Source: Aurantiochytrium sp. KH105 (Eukaryota > Sar > Bigyra > Thraustochytrida > Thraustochytriidae). From it: DNA of 64,000 nucleotides. A program made the translations under genes and the position numbers. Below the pieces are notes generated by a model that was not told the DNA's origin, made no database searches, and worked only from the letters and a program-made list of their open reading frames with translations. Location: contig BGKB01000027.1 of the NCBI GenBank assembly GCA_003116975.1, forward strand, positions 428,880 through 492,879. The letters are read 5' to 3'. Positions 10,126 through 20,600 of the stretch are shown here, piece by piece; the stretch's first letter is position 1; each line of letters opens with the position of its first letter.

Positions 10126-11955
10126 ATGACGGCGAGAGGGACGAAGACAAGGAGGACCAGGACCAGGCCCAGGACCAGGTCCAGGACACAAACACAAACG
10201 ACGAAAGCAATCGGCGCGTTGGAGAAGGACGAAGTGCTCGCGTTTGTAGACGCCAAAGACCTCGCGCGCTTGGCTGCTACATGTCGAGCGCTGTGCAAAG
10301 TCGTGGACGCCGCGGTCACTCGCAGACTCGCAAGCGGACAACTTCAAAGTACGCCGCGCAAAGGGTGTCGGGCGTCGACGAGGCTACTTGCGCAGCGAGA
10401 AGCCATAGAGGAATCGCGACGTCCCGCAGGCGCGCGGAACCTCGCGGCAGGCGTGCACCATGCCGTCTTCGTTTCACAGAATCTCGCGCCCAATACACCA
10501 GACTATCTCCGCGGCATGGGTGACGGGGTAGGCGGCCGTCTCGGCGAAGACAACGCCGAGGATAGCTCGTGGGTGCCATTGTGGCATCCAACGCCAATTC
10601 TCCCCAGTATTCGCCCATCGCAAGTGCGCCAAATTTCGTGTGGAGCCTATCATACAGCGATTCTGGAATGGGATGGATCGATTCACATTTTTGGCGTCAT
10701 CGGAGCGGAAGCACTTGCGGCGCAACGAGCGTCAGTACTCATTTCATCGTCGATCTGGGGAACACCTTCGCGCCCTCGGGTCGAGTACATACCCACGCAT
10801 CTTGGACACGAGCCGGTGCAAATTAGTTCTGGAACGAACACTCTGGCCTGGACTGATGTGCGTGGAAGGGTTTTTGTGCAAGATTCGCGCGGTCTTCTTC
10901 GCGTAAATGGCTTTGGCGAAGATGCCGACCTCGGCCATGCTATTCAAGTGTCCTGCGGAGACTGCCACTTTGCCGTGGTCACCGCGTCGGGTGAACTTTA
11001 CACCTGGGGCGGTGGCGGGCACGGACGTTTAGGTCATGGTGACACACTGGATCGCCACGTCCCTACCCAGGTCAGGGTTCCAGGTGTTCTCGAAAACGAG
11101 TATGAGCGCGTCCGTGTTGTGGCATGCGAGGCGAGCTATCGACACACGGCGGTCGTCACCTCGGACGGCGACCTCTTGCTTTTCGGGGACGGCAACCATG
11201 GACAGCTGGGCCAAACGACGCTTTCTGAACATTTGCGACCTGTGCGGTGCACCGTGGGGGTGTTGGCGTCAACACGTGTGGTGCAAGTTGCTTGTGGAGA
11301 GACATTCACTGCGGCACTTACCGAAATTGGCCAAGTCATTGTGCTAGGCTCCTTGGCAACACAAAACGCCGTGGCTCGCGCACAACATGCCGCCTATCGC
11401 CTCACTGCGGGGCCGCGCGATTGCGCAGCTGTGCAAATCGCGGCGGGCAAGACAAGTCTTCTCATGCGTCTTGATAATGGTGTCGTCGAAACATGTGGAC
11501 GTGGTCGTTGCGGCCAGCTTGGCCAGGGATCAAGTGTGACATTGGCGATGCATGCTGGCGCCCCACATGTGCGGCCATTCTCCTCGTTCTGGTACCAGCT
11601 TGCCACCGGCAAAGAAATCAGATTCGCTGCGAATCTCGGCCATGTGTTTGCCCGTGGCATCATTCTCGTTCTCAATGCGTTGGGTGGTCACACCCTAGCT
11701 GCCGTTCTTTCCACGGCGGTAAAGGTGAATGAATTCTCTTCAAGCGTCCACGGTCCCCATCACGTGCCCAAGGGTGAGACTCGATCGTCTATTTTGCCTG
11801 CGCGTTTTATATCTGCTACTTGGCTCGTGGCGCTCTTCGTGTTGCGTGTCGTGAGGGTCGTTCTTGCACAACTTGCCCCGAAGTTCGAGCTTGCAAGCCG
11901 AGCGTCGCAAAGCGCTCTGTTTTTCAAGAAGCTACTTTCACCTGCTCTGTGGTAA
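10126..11955 (+). CDS. F-box-like, RCC1-repeat (beta-propeller) protein
   Basis: The ORF encodes 609 residues. A short F-box-like helix pair lies near residues 35-60 (D-E-V-L-A-F-V-D-A-K-D-L-A-R-L-A). It is followed by at least five RCC1-type blades, with signatures such as V-R-Q-I-S-C-G-A-Y-H-T-A, Y-T-W-G-G-G-G-H-G-R-L-G-H-G, L-L-F-G-D-G-N-H-G-Q-L-G-Q and C-G-R-G-R-C-G-Q-L-G-Q. Such proteins act as substrate adaptors of SCF ubiquitin ligases or as scaffolds; the substrate here is unknown. The last ~75 residues after G-G-H-T-L-A-A-V (about 11690 onward) are hydrophobic and Arg-rich and do not look like propeller. An unrecognised intron or a lineage-specific tail could explain this. The first 30 residues are a Thr/Arg repeat, so the start is uncertain. 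Confidence 0.8.
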   Translation: MTARGTKTRRTRTRPRTRSRTQTQTTKAIGALEKDEVLAFVDAKDLARLAATCRALCKVVDAAVTRRLASGQLQSTPRKGCRASTRLLAQREAIEESRRPAGARNLAAGVHHAVFVSQNLAPNTPDYLRGMGDGVGGRLGEDNAEDSSWVPLWHPTPILPSIRPSQVRQISCGAYHTAILEWDGSIHIFGVIGAEALAAQRASVLISSSIWGTPSRPRVEYIPTHLGHEPVQISSGTNTLAWTDVRGRVFVQDSRGLLRVNGFGEDADLGHAIQVSCGDCHFAVVTASGELYTWGGGGHGRLGHGDTLDRHVPTQVRVPGVLENEYERVRVVACEASYRHTAVVTSDGDLLLFGDGNHGQLGQTTLSEHLRPVRCTVGVLASTRVVQVACGETFTAALTEIGQVIVLGSLATQNAVARAQHAAYRLTAGPRDCAAVQIAAGKTSLLMRLDNGVVETCGRGRCGQLGQGSSVTLAMHAGAPHVRPFSSFWYQLATGKEIRFAANLGHVFARGIILVLNALGGHTLAAVLSTAVKVNEFSSSVHGPHHVPKGETRSSILPARFISATWLVALFVLRVVRVVLAQLAPKFELASRASQSALFFKKLLSPALW

Positions 11956-12310
11956 TCTTTGACGTCAAGCGAATACATTTCTGCCTTGCTTTGAGGTGTG
12001 CAGCGAGAAGAGCAAGTCATTCTTTCTCGAGTGAAGAAAGCGTGACGAGACTCCGTGCTTGCGATCTTCTGCATCGGGGGAAATAGTCATAACGCACTGA
12101 TCGCTGTTCCGACCGTGATGCTAATCAGTCACGATCGCATCCGAGCGACAAGCTCTTAAAATATCTGAGTATCATATCACATGTTTCTGAGTTTTATCGT
12201 TTGCAAACAAATGTTCTTCTTCTATCTCGTCTTTCTCTTCTTTTCCACTGAATCTTGTTTTTATGTCGTTTCCTTGCAAACTCCATCTTCGACGACGCGC
12301 AAAGAGACCG
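11956..12310. other. Convergent 3' intergenic region
   Basis: AT-richer spacer between the 3' ends of the RCC1-repeat gene and the NuSAP-like gene. I see no gene, and it probably holds both 3' untranslated regions. Confidence 0.6.
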
Positions 12311-13537
12311 TCACCGGAGGGGGCCCGTCTTCATTTTCCATGTGATAGGCCTCTTGAGGCTTTCCTGCAGATCGAACTTGGGTCTCTTTTTGGCGGCCGC
12401 AGAAGACGCGCTTGTGGTCGACGAAACCTTGGGATCCGCAATGGAAGGCGTGGTGGAGGTCGTGTCCACGCGGAACATTGGTTTGCGTGCGGTCTTTGGC
12501 TTGGTTCCAGAAACCAGCGAGCGATCCTTGCGGGTCGGCGTGTTTGTCGCTCCGACTCCCGCTGAGGATGCTGCAAGAGGAGCGCGTCCTGGCTTGACCG
12601 CAGACTTCGGGAATCGCGATGATTCCGCGGTCGGAGCACGCTTCGCCTTGACGACCGTCTTGCTTCCGCGGGCGCCTTGTGTGTCGACAATCGACTTTTG
12701 TGTGCTGAAGAGCTTGGCGTGCGCGCGGTCAAAGCGCCCAGGGGTCTTTGCGGATTGCTTCGCTTGCGACAAGGGCGCTGCTGCCCGGGGAGCATTCTCC
12801 TTTTCCTTGCCAATGCGTCGGCGCTTGGGCGGAGATTCTACCGCGCTCGTGGAATCTGCCTTGCTTGGCTTACCAGTCATGGATACGTTGGCCGTTCGCT
12901 TCTTTTGCGCGGCGCCAGAAACCTTGGATTCCTCGGTAGCGTTTTTCCGCTGGACCCGTTTCGTCTTTGCCGTCTCCGTAGTCTTTGTGCGCTCAATCTT
13001 CTTTTTTGACGCGGACTTCTTCGCGACGGGAGCCCCAGAGGACGAGGAAGAGGAGGATGATGAGACCTTTGTCGTAGGTTCTTTCTTTTCCTCGAGCGTA
13101 GTCGCCGCATCAGCAGTGCTCGTTGTATGCGCTCGCGAAGGGATGCGACGCGTCTTGGATGGGATCTTGGCGCGTTCCAAGGTTGGATGCACAAGACTTG
13201 CGGCGACTTCGACCGTTTCTTCTTTTTCTTCCGTCGCATTCTTGGGCTCAGACTGCTTTTTCTCCTCCTCTTTCACCTCTTCCATTTCTTCATTATCATC
13301 ATTGTCTTCTTCTTCCTCTTCTTTCGCGCTACCATCATCACGGGCAAGAGTGTCTTCGGCGCGAGTCTCGGAAATGGATTCCTTGGACTCAGCTTCGGGG
13401 GCTACTGCTTCTGCTGTGAAAATCTCAAGCAGCTCATCTACAATGAGAGCGCTTTTGGCATTTGCTTTGACGCCATGCTTCTTCGCGAGCGCCTGGAGAT
13501 CCCTGCGCCCGAGCGCTTCGAGCTCTTGACGATCCAT
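12311..13537 (-). CDS. NuSAP-like SAP-domain, microtubule/chromatin-associated protein
   Basis: 408 residues. Residues 1-40 form a SAP-type helix-extended-helix (L-G-R-R-D-L-Q-A-L-A-K-K-H-G-V-K-A-N), usually DNA-binding. An acidic stretch and a long Lys/Ser/Thr-rich basic region follow. Near residue 265 the sequence T-P-G-R-F-D-R-A-H-A-K-L-F resembles the F-x-x-x-H-x-x-x-F segment of NuSAP. The C-terminus F-D-L-Q-E-S-L-K-R-P-I-T-W-K resembles the F-D-L-x-x-S-L-x-R-P-L motif of nucleolar and spindle-associated protein 1. Head, order of parts and tail therefore match NUSAP1, which bundles spindle microtubules near chromatin. The disordered middle cannot be aligned by eye, so orthology is probable rather than certain. 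Confidence 0.7.
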   Translation of the reverse strand: MDRQELEALGRRDLQALAKKHGVKANAKSALIVDELLEIFTAEAVAPEAESKESISETRAEDTLARDDGSAKEEEEEDNDDNEEMEEVKEEEKKQSEPKNATEEKEETVEVAASLVHPTLERAKIPSKTRRIPSRAHTTSTADAATTLEEKKEPTTKVSSSSSSSSSGAPVAKKSASKKKIERTKTTETAKTKRVQRKNATEESKVSGAAQKKRTANVSMTGKPSKADSTSAVESPPKRRRIGKEKENAPRAAAPLSQAKQSAKTPGRFDRAHAKLFSTQKSIVDTQGARGSKTVVKAKRAPTAESSRFPKSAVKPGRAPLAASSAGVGATNTPTRKDRSLVSGTKPKTARKPMFRVDTTSTTPSIADPKVSSTTSASSAAAKKRPKFDLQESLKRPITWKMKTGPLR

Positions 13538-14144
13538 GCTGGCTGTGCTCGGCGTACAAACCAGACTTCACGACAGCTCGTGCTCGAGTCCAACTTGCTT
13601 GCCCTTGGCGTCGTTGCGCCTTGCGAGTTGCAGTCGCAAGTTGCCTTGCGAGCCGCAGGGCTTCGTTGTCGCGCAAGGGTTTGCTGCCGTCCGGGCCGCG
13701 GCCAATGTCTCGAGCTCTGTTCGCTCGCGATTGCCCGGTCTGCAAAGGCTTCTCCTCCTCGTCCCTCCTCACGTCCGAGCGACCTCCCAGTGGGCTTGCC
13801 CAGCTGCGTTTCTGTTGCAACCCGGCGGCCAAGGCGCTTTTGACGCGGCACAGCATTTGCTGCTGCCCATAACCGTTACACGCGCGTCTCGTCCCTCGCC
13901 TCTTCTACTATTGGTATACTAGGCCTCGTAGTATACAGTAGTATACGAGGCCGATCTCGGAGAAACTAGCGCTCGCCGAGGCGTATAGTCGGGGTATCTT
14001 CTTTTCCCGGTCGACCTCGAAGTTCAAGCAAGTTCATTCCATTCCATCACTCACTTCGGGCGGGCGGCGCGCGGCGCAGGGGACCGAGCGAGCGGGCCTG
14101 CGAGCGCGCGCCCGCGCTGCTGGCGGAGACGGGAGTGGGGAGCC
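13538..14144. promoter_or_regulatory. Divergent promoter region with nested GTATAC palindromes
   Basis: Spacer between two head-to-head genes (NuSAP-like and a membrane protein). At 13914-13952 it holds nested inverted repeats: GTATACT/AGTATAC (13914-13936) and GGCCTCGTA/TACGAGGCC (13922-13952), including three GTATAC sites. A small (GGGC)-rich stretch precedes the plus-strand ATG. Regulatory function is inferred from position only. Confidence 0.4.
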
Positions 14145-14642
14145 ATGAGGTGCTGTGGAGGAGGGCCCGAGGGCGTGGTGCAACTATGTGCGGCGATACA
14201 CTTGACGATCTCGAGCTCGATCATCATCTTTGGTATTGGCGTGCCCCCGATCTGGCAGGGCCTCTTGGGCGTGGTGATGGCGTTGGAAGGCCACTTTGGC
14301 ATTGTCCAGGCTCAGCCAATGCGAGTGCTTTTCTTCATCGTTGCCTTGCTGCTCAACGTTGCAATGGGCTTTCTTTTGGGCATGCTGGCACTCAAAAAAC
14401 AGACCTACTCGGAGTGCACCATCGAGGGCCAAGCCGTCCGAAAGGAGCAGAATTTTACGTTTGTCTTTGAAGGCAACGTGCAAAACTGCGCTTTCTCCTA
14501 CCAAATGTACGCCTACGTGCAGTTCGGCACAGGGATCATTAGTTTTGTTTGCCTGTTGCTCACGAGTCTCGCGTATCTCTCCATCCGGAAGCGAATCTCG
14601 CGCTCGAGAAGCGCCGAAGCCTTTCTTTTCTCTCCCGAGTGA
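14145..14642 (+). CDS. Small four-helix membrane protein, family not recognised
   Basis: 165 residues. Hydrophobic segments lie near residues 12-33, 36-52 (weaker), 58-83 and 122-147. A loop at about 86-120 holds two cysteines and an N-F-T glycosylation sequon. A basic cytosolic tail (R-K-R-I-S-R-S-R-S) follows the last helix. The layout resembles tetraspan families such as MARVEL or claudin-like proteins, but I see no diagnostic motif and make no functional claim. The ATG at 14145 opens a compact, well-composed frame with the neighbouring gene divergent. It is a real gene by composition, with function unknown. Confidence 0.7.
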   Translation: MRCCGGGPEGVVQLCAAIHLTISSSIIIFGIGVPPIWQGLLGVVMALEGHFGIVQAQPMRVLFFIVALLLNVAMGFLLGMLALKKQTYSECTIEGQAVRKEQNFTFVFEGNVQNCAFSYQMYAYVQFGTGIISFVCLLLTSLAYLSIRKRISRSRSAEAFLFSPE

Positions 14643-14743
14643 GCCGTCTGACTTTTCGGACATCGATCGGATAGGAGAGGCGCTACAAACCAAGGTGTAC
14701 TATCTGACTTTTCGACTTTCGTTCTCTATACTTGTGGACGACG

Positions 14744-14772
14744 AAGGCCCTAGCTAGGGCATGGGCCTTCCA
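14744..14772. terminator. Palindrome between two convergent genes
   Basis: GAAGGCCC and GGGCCTTC form an eight-base inverted repeat around a perfect CCCTAGCTAGGG palindrome. It lies in the ~210-base gap between the stops of the membrane protein and the rhomboid-like gene. It could aid 3' end formation or be a binding site. Neither is shown. Confidence 0.35.
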
Positions 14773-14855
14773 TGCCTGTTTGTAAACGTAGGGCGACGAC
14801 ACGTGCCGTTCGCTCAAATCCATGGGCCATCTTCACTACGAGGCTCTCTATCGTC

Positions 14856-15865
14856 TCATCGTCTGTACGACCGCGCCGATCGAGATTTGGGCTCAAGGAT
14901 TCGCATAACCACATATGCGCAAATCCCAAATCCAAATCCGAGAAGGTGCCCAGCGTGGTCCAGTCCGTCTCCGGGCCCGCCTTCTGTCAGCAGATGCACC
15001 TCTTCTGCCAGCATATTGAGCGTGAAGTAGCCTGTCACTATATGCGAGGAGACCTGAAGAATGGCGTCATCGCTTGGGCGCTTCGGGCCGCCCGTGAGAA
15101 GGTCATGCACGGCTTCCGCAGAGAGGCAGAGGTCGACGCCCATGAGAGCGCAGCACCCCGTGCTGCAGCCAATGTAATTTGTGAGGTAAGAAACAACGGG
15201 CGAGAGAAGATCGACGCCAGCCTCGACGCCTCGCTTTACTGCAGATGAAAGGATGTTATCGTCGCCTTGACGAGCGGCCCAGGACTGAAGACCAGGGAAA
15301 AATGACGAGGTCAGCGCGTTGCGTTGTTGTGTCGTTTTTGCTGTGTTTGTATACATGTTTCTTGCGGTGAGCCATCTTTGATTTTCTCTCCTTCTTCCTT
15401 CTTTCTTTTCCCTTCTTCCCTTCTATCTCTACTTCTTTTCGTTCCCTTGCAAGAGTACATTGATCCACTGCTCAGGCTAGCTACGTAACAGTGAAGCTAG
15501 CCAGTCAGCAAGCTAGGCACGAAAAAGGAAAACCTACCGTGACCAAGATCGAAGGATCCTATTACACAGCCTCCAGCAAAAGCAAACCAAAGGCCAAGAT
15601 TCCCAAATGCACGCTGGACCGAAATACTACTAGGAATCAGCATGCGGAGATTGTTCATGAGGTGCTGTTCATTGAGATGAACAAAGGCATAGGTGAAGCG
15701 CGTCCACCAGCGCCCTGCTCTGAGATTTCGCGGCGAATAAACCATGTTTTCTTGCATCCATCCTGCGTCGAGCGCAAACGTCCAAGGTCTGCGCGGGTCG
15801 ATGCCTTGCAGCTCTGCCAGCGTTGGAGTCGTCAGCAGCGGCACAATGATGGGCGCGAGGCCCAT
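14856..15865 (-). CDS. Rhomboid-like intramembrane serine protease, at least two exons
   Basis: Model: complement(15538..15865, 14856..15238), 236 residues. Exon 1 holds the rhomboid entry motif R-W-W-T-R-F-T-Y-A-F-V-H-L and H-L-M-N-N, then V-Q-R-A-F-G-N-L-G. Exon 2 holds the catalytic serine block G-C-S-T-G (family G-x-S-x-G) and the histidine block L-D-H-A-G-H-L-L-G-F-G-F-G, close to the mitochondrial PARL pattern. Donor GTAGGT at 15537 is clear. The acceptor is either 15239 (TCTGCAG, used here) or 15341 (AACACAG), and both keep frame. An in-frame stop lies two codons before the ATG at 15865, next to an AG, so a further 5' exon is possible. Catalytic Ser and His are present, so the enzyme is probably active. 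The membrane it sits in is unknown. Confidence 0.72.
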
Positions 15866-16319
15866 AATCTAAACGTTTGGTCCCGTCGCGTAGCACCCCA
15901 TTTCCAACAGAGTCATTGCCAACGTGTTGTTATTGTCGTCGTCGTCGTCGTCGTCGACGTCGCCGTCGCCACCGCCGACCAACCGTGCGTACATCGATTG
16001 CGCATCTCTTGCGCGTCAGTATCGCGTCGGCGTTCGCCTCGCCGGTCCTCGCGGCGCTCGCAACTCACCAGCGACGACATCTCGCGCGCGCGGCGCTGCG
16101 CCCGGGTCTTGTTCTCAGGCTCGCCTGTGGCTCCTCCCTTTGGGGCTCTGCTGGGCTGGGCGCAGCACAACGCAAGTTGTGTTGCGACGTGTGCGAGACA
16201 GAAGAGAGAGAGAGAGAGGGGACGATGAGGGAAGGAAAGGGAGAGGCCGCGCGAAGTTCGCAAAGCAGTTCTTGAAGCAGCTGCAGAACTTCAGGCAAGG
16301 CTTTCTCGCGATAAGCGCC
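15866..16319. other. Divergent region with (GTC)n and (AG)n microsatellites
   Basis: Between the rhomboid-like and 2H-phosphoesterase genes. It has a GTC triplet array at about 15935-15957 and an AG run near 16204-16219. It may contain a 5' exon of the rhomboid-like gene. I see nothing else supportable. Confidence 0.5.
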
Positions 16320-17216
16320 ATGCCCGCGGCACCCGCGGCGGCGAGGTGGACGCACTTCGTCGCGGTGCGGCTGGCGCACTGCAGCGAGGCGCTGGAAGCC
16401 GCTCGCAGTCTGCAGCGCAGCATCAGCGGCACGTGCGCAGCGACGAGGCTCGCGGCGACGGCTGCGGAGAAGCTGCACGTGACGCTGGCCGTTGTGCGTC
16501 CCAATGACGAGGAGCAGACGCGTAGGGTGGCGCGGATTCTACAAGACCTTGACGCTGCGTGGAGACCCGAGGTCTCGCGAACCTTGTGGGTCCGCGACCT
16601 GGGCTTCTTCCCGGGGGGGCGCGTCTGCTTCCTTCGACCGGACGACGAGGGGCAATGGCTTCACGCGTTGGCCGCAGACGTGCGAGCTGCACTCCTTCAC
16701 GAGGGCATCGCCTTCGACCCCCGCCCCTTTGCGCCCCATGCAACCATTTTCAAAATGAGCAAGGTGCCTCGACGACGTCGTGGTTACAAAGAGGCCGCCA
16801 GATTTTTTAGAATAATGGCTGGCCAGGATCCCGATGAAGCCAGTAAATCCGGAAGCGCCGAAGACGACAGCGGAGCAGAGCTCGACTCTGCCGCTGTCTC
16901 TCTACGAGAGCGTCTATTGCACCCTGAGGCTTCGTGGCGCCCCAAACAGAAGACGACTGCTACCTCGCTCGAGCTCTGTTCAATGTTGGATCGCCCTGCG
17001 CCAGATGGGTTTTACGTTGTTTGCGTCCCTGGAGATGAAAACGCCGTATCCCATTCTTTAGATTGTCAACGTGCGCAGACTCACGTTCACAATTCATCCA
17101 GTGACGTGGAAAAAACTGCAAATGATGCGTCGTCGTTGGGTGCTCCCACTAAAAAGCCCGCTCCTGCGGAGAACATTGTACAAAGCCCCAAAGAACGTGA
17201 AGAAGAAGATCGGTAG
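16320..17216 (+). CDS. AKAP7-type 2H phosphoesterase
   Basis: 298 residues from the ATG at 16320. The open frame extends upstream through repeat-rich sequence, but homology begins only at this Met. The two catalytic H-x-[TS] motifs of the 2H superfamily are present: L-H-V-T-L near residue 52 and P-H-A-T-I-F-K near 138. Around them are T-H-F-V-A-V-R-L and F-P-G-G-R-V-C-F, matching the AKAP7/LENG9 branch. Family members hydrolyse cyclic or 2'-5' phosphodiester bonds in RNA or oligonucleotides. In mammals AKAP7 also anchors protein kinase A, but I see no anchoring helix here. Residues after ~165 are low-complexity and charged, probably disordered. Confidence 0.85.
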   Translation: MPAAPAAARWTHFVAVRLAHCSEALEAARSLQRSISGTCAATRLAATAAEKLHVTLAVVRPNDEEQTRRVARILQDLDAAWRPEVSRTLWVRDLGFFPGGRVCFLRPDDEGQWLHALAADVRAALLHEGIAFDPRPFAPHATIFKMSKVPRRRRGYKEAARFFRIMAGQDPDEASKSGSAEDDSGAELDSAAVSLRERLLHPEASWRPKQKTTATSLELCSMLDRPAPDGFYVVCVPGDENAVSHSLDCQRAQTHVHNSSSDVEKTANDASSLGAPTKKPAPAENIVQSPKEREEEDR

Positions 17217-17639
17217 ACCTGCCTCTGGCGCATACATAAAGAGGGCGGGCGAACGTGACGCGGTGCGGCGCAATGCACCTTTTAATTATTAATCCCAGAA
17301 CTGAGACTCTGACTTTTTTCCTACCTCCTTTCTTTGACCACATTAACTGGGCTCGTCCACTATCTTTTTCAACATTGAGAGCAGTGCATCTCTGCGTACG
17401 TCCGTTTTTGCATGACGAACAGACAATATCTTCCCACGTCGATTGCCTGAACGAAATCGCTTGGTTCAAGGACCACTTTGAAAATCGTTTCCGAGCGTTC
17501 ATTTGTTCAAAAGAGCTCTGCAAGAGAGTTCGATTTTTTGTTGGCCCGCGAGACGCAGAGTCTTTGCCCTTCGAGCCCCTATCGTTCTGCGTGTCGAAGC
17601 CTGCGATCTTGCAGCCTGTTTCTCAGCGCGACAAAAACG
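17217..17639. other. Intergenic region upstream of the ZRANB3-like gene
   Basis: The helicase frame stays open back to 17478 but has no ATG there, so this is probably promoter and 5' untranslated region. I see no other gene. Confidence 0.55.
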
Positions 17640-20600
17640 ATGACGGCTCGAGCGAGGCCTGCTTCTCAAGTAAGTGCCAGACGTAGAACCCTGTCACTCG
17701 ACGAAATGACGCAGATATCCCCTGCGTCCGCGGCGCCGCCGGCGCGCGGGCAGGGGGAGCAGACGCAAGCGCAGGCGCAGGCGCAGACGCAGGCACAGGC
17801 ACGGGCACAGGTGACCCCGTCGTGGTTCGAGGAGGTGGACTGGGCAGAGCTGGAGCGCAAGGCACTGCAGGATCGAGGAGCGCGGCCTAACCGTGAAGAC
17901 CGCGACGAAGAGCAGCAGCGCGCTGCGATCACTGGTCGGGAGAACGACGCAGACGAAGAAGAGGCTGGCGAGGCTCGGACCGCGCTAGACTCTCCCAAGA
18001 CGTCGATCGAGTCCCCGCTTATCAAGGAAGATTCGTCGCAAACGCCCGAGAAGAAGCCCGTGTGGTGGGCCGAGGGTCCTCCTGCCTCCAAACATGGCCC
18101 GGATTTCTTCAAGGCCTCCTCGATTCGATCCGTCGTGAGTGCCGTCCAAGACAGCCAGGAAAAGAGGTTGGCTCGCGCGACATCCACCGAGGTCGCACCA
18201 AAGCCATCAGGCGACTTGGAATCACACACGAGCCAAGATGAAAGACATCCGCTGTCTCCCATTCCATTCTCTTTCGATGTTCTGACACAGAGCTCTGCAG
18301 GCTCGAGTCAGCGACAGGGTGCACTCGGCTCGCAAGAAGATGAACGCACCAAAGTCAGAGAAAATGTCGGCTCGGACAAGCTGCAGAAATCGAGCTTGAG
18401 CAATGATAACGAGCGCACTTATAAGGACCAAATTCATGCCTCGGACCAACCTCACGCACCTCAAAACCAAGACAGCCGACCATCTTCGTCAAAACATGAA
18501 TTTATCCCACAACAGCAGCCCTCTTCGGGCCGTGAGCAGCCTCTGCATCGGCGGCAGCCGCAACAACAACAACAAAAACCACAACAAAAACCACAACAAA
18601 AACCACCACCACCACCACCACAACAACAACAACAACAACAACAAAAACAACAACAACAACAACAGCTTCAAAGTACCAAGCAAGAGAAAACCGAAGTCGT
18701 CCCACGACGCCTCAAGAGGCCTCGTGCGAGAAGTACTGAGTTTCGTATCGAGACGAAAGACCTACCCGCAACCGCGTGCTATCCACTCCGAGATTCGCCC
18801 ACAAAAGCGCGTCTTGAACGTGCGCGATCAGCGCTCTCACGATGGGTTGCGGTACAGCGACGCCGCGAAAGAGAAAGTCTTTCCCGGGTCCGAGTGGACG
18901 CGAAACGACATGTGAATGCAACAAGCGAAAGTGGTGTGGTCGCTCCTCAAGCAATTTCAAGAGTGTGCAATGTCCAGCCGCCTCAACGCACGAACCAACA
19001 AAGCGTCGATGAAGTGAGACCATCAAACACTAACGATAAAAGGACTACCAACGATGAGGTCAATTGCAGCGGCGCAAGGGAGCAACACAGCTCCCAGGAT
19101 TCAAGCAAGTCAAAGCAAGTAGCAACCGGGTCAGCCCAACCCCTCCCCAGAATGAACGCGCCAGATGCAGGTGCAGCAGGGTCGGGCAAATTGCTGCAAC
19201 TTCCGTCTCGCGCACCGCCCTGGGGATACACACTTGCCAACGCGCCGCGCACTCATCTCGAAAAGAAAAGAAGCGATCTCTCTCGCACAAGAAGCGAGCA
19301 ACGTGATTCCGCGAATCTCCGCACCTTGGCATCGAGCGCGGAGGTCGAGGGCGACGAATTCGAACGCTTCTGTCAGGACGGTCTGCGCATCACCGCCGCC
19401 GAAGGTCCTGAGGACAACCACCGATGCCTCAAGCGGCTCGTGAGCACCGGGACGAGGTTTCTCAAGACGTATCAACGAGCAGGAGTGCTACGTATGCTAA
19501 GTGGGCCTTCGCGCTGTCTGCTTTACGATGAGATGGGTCTCGGCAAGACCTTGCAGTCGCTCTTTTGCATGGCCTTCAGTTGCCTGCGCGACAGACGCTG
19601 GCCCGCACTCATTGTGTGTCCAGCTTCATTGCGCTCATCTTGGACTGAAGAGATCGAGCGCTGGATGCCTTTCTTGAGCATTGACGATGTTTCCGTGGTC
19701 ACAAACTGCCGCTCGGCCATCTCTGAAAATGCAAAAGTCATCATCATAAGTTATCGCATGCTCGAGGACCTAAGCAAAGAGGTCCTCGAGCGAGGCGTTC
19801 ACTTTCTGATTGCTGATGAAGTACACAAGACTCGCTCGTATGATTCTCTGCAAACCCGATCTCTAGCCCGAGTTGCCCAGAACGTAAGCCGTGCAATTCT
19901 TGCCACAGGAACGCCGATGCTGATTCGTCCCTTTGAACTCTACACACAGCTGAGCATCGTCTTGTCTGAAGAAGACAAGAATCGGGTCATGGCGCGATGG
20001 GGATGGCGCGCACAGACACGAAGCTCCGAACAAGCCTTTCTGCATGAGTCTCATCTCGCTCAAATTTTTGCACATCCGATGCGCCACCTGCGGGATATGT
20101 CATTTTTTGTGCAATTTGCAGAAGCAGCGTGGATGCAGCCGTGCTCTGTGGCATTCATGCACTCTCCTTCGGCAAGTGGAGCACGCTCATTTTGGGCAAA
20201 CATGGAGAGCACAGGTCGAAGTGATTTGTTGCGGCTGATGCAAACCTTCCTTGCCGATCTCGTGGCGATGGTGCGAGCCACCTTTCTAGGATCAAGCACC
20301 GCGTCAAAAACTACGTTTGGTCCCATTGTGCGCAAGCTTGAAAACATTGCAAGCGATCGACGTGCGAACGCTTCGCTTGAATCCATTCAACATCAGGACA
20401 CACGAGATCCGCAGAACCCTCCCAGCGCTGTTATTGCCCAGCTCAATCTCATGACCTCCTTTTGGCGTGTTTTGCGCTCCGCTTTCCCCACGAGCACCGA
20501 TTTTCTCGTTGCGCTAGTACACATGTGGGATGCGCATTGCTTTGGGATCATGTATTGCTCGGGCCGTAGACCCCCACATACAAAGCAAAGGTGGTCGAAA

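Noticed and set aside
13434-13856. Minus-strand frame overlapping the NuSAP-like start
   Set aside because: It is out of frame with the SAP domain and Arg/Gln-rich, typical of a shadow in GC-rich DNA.
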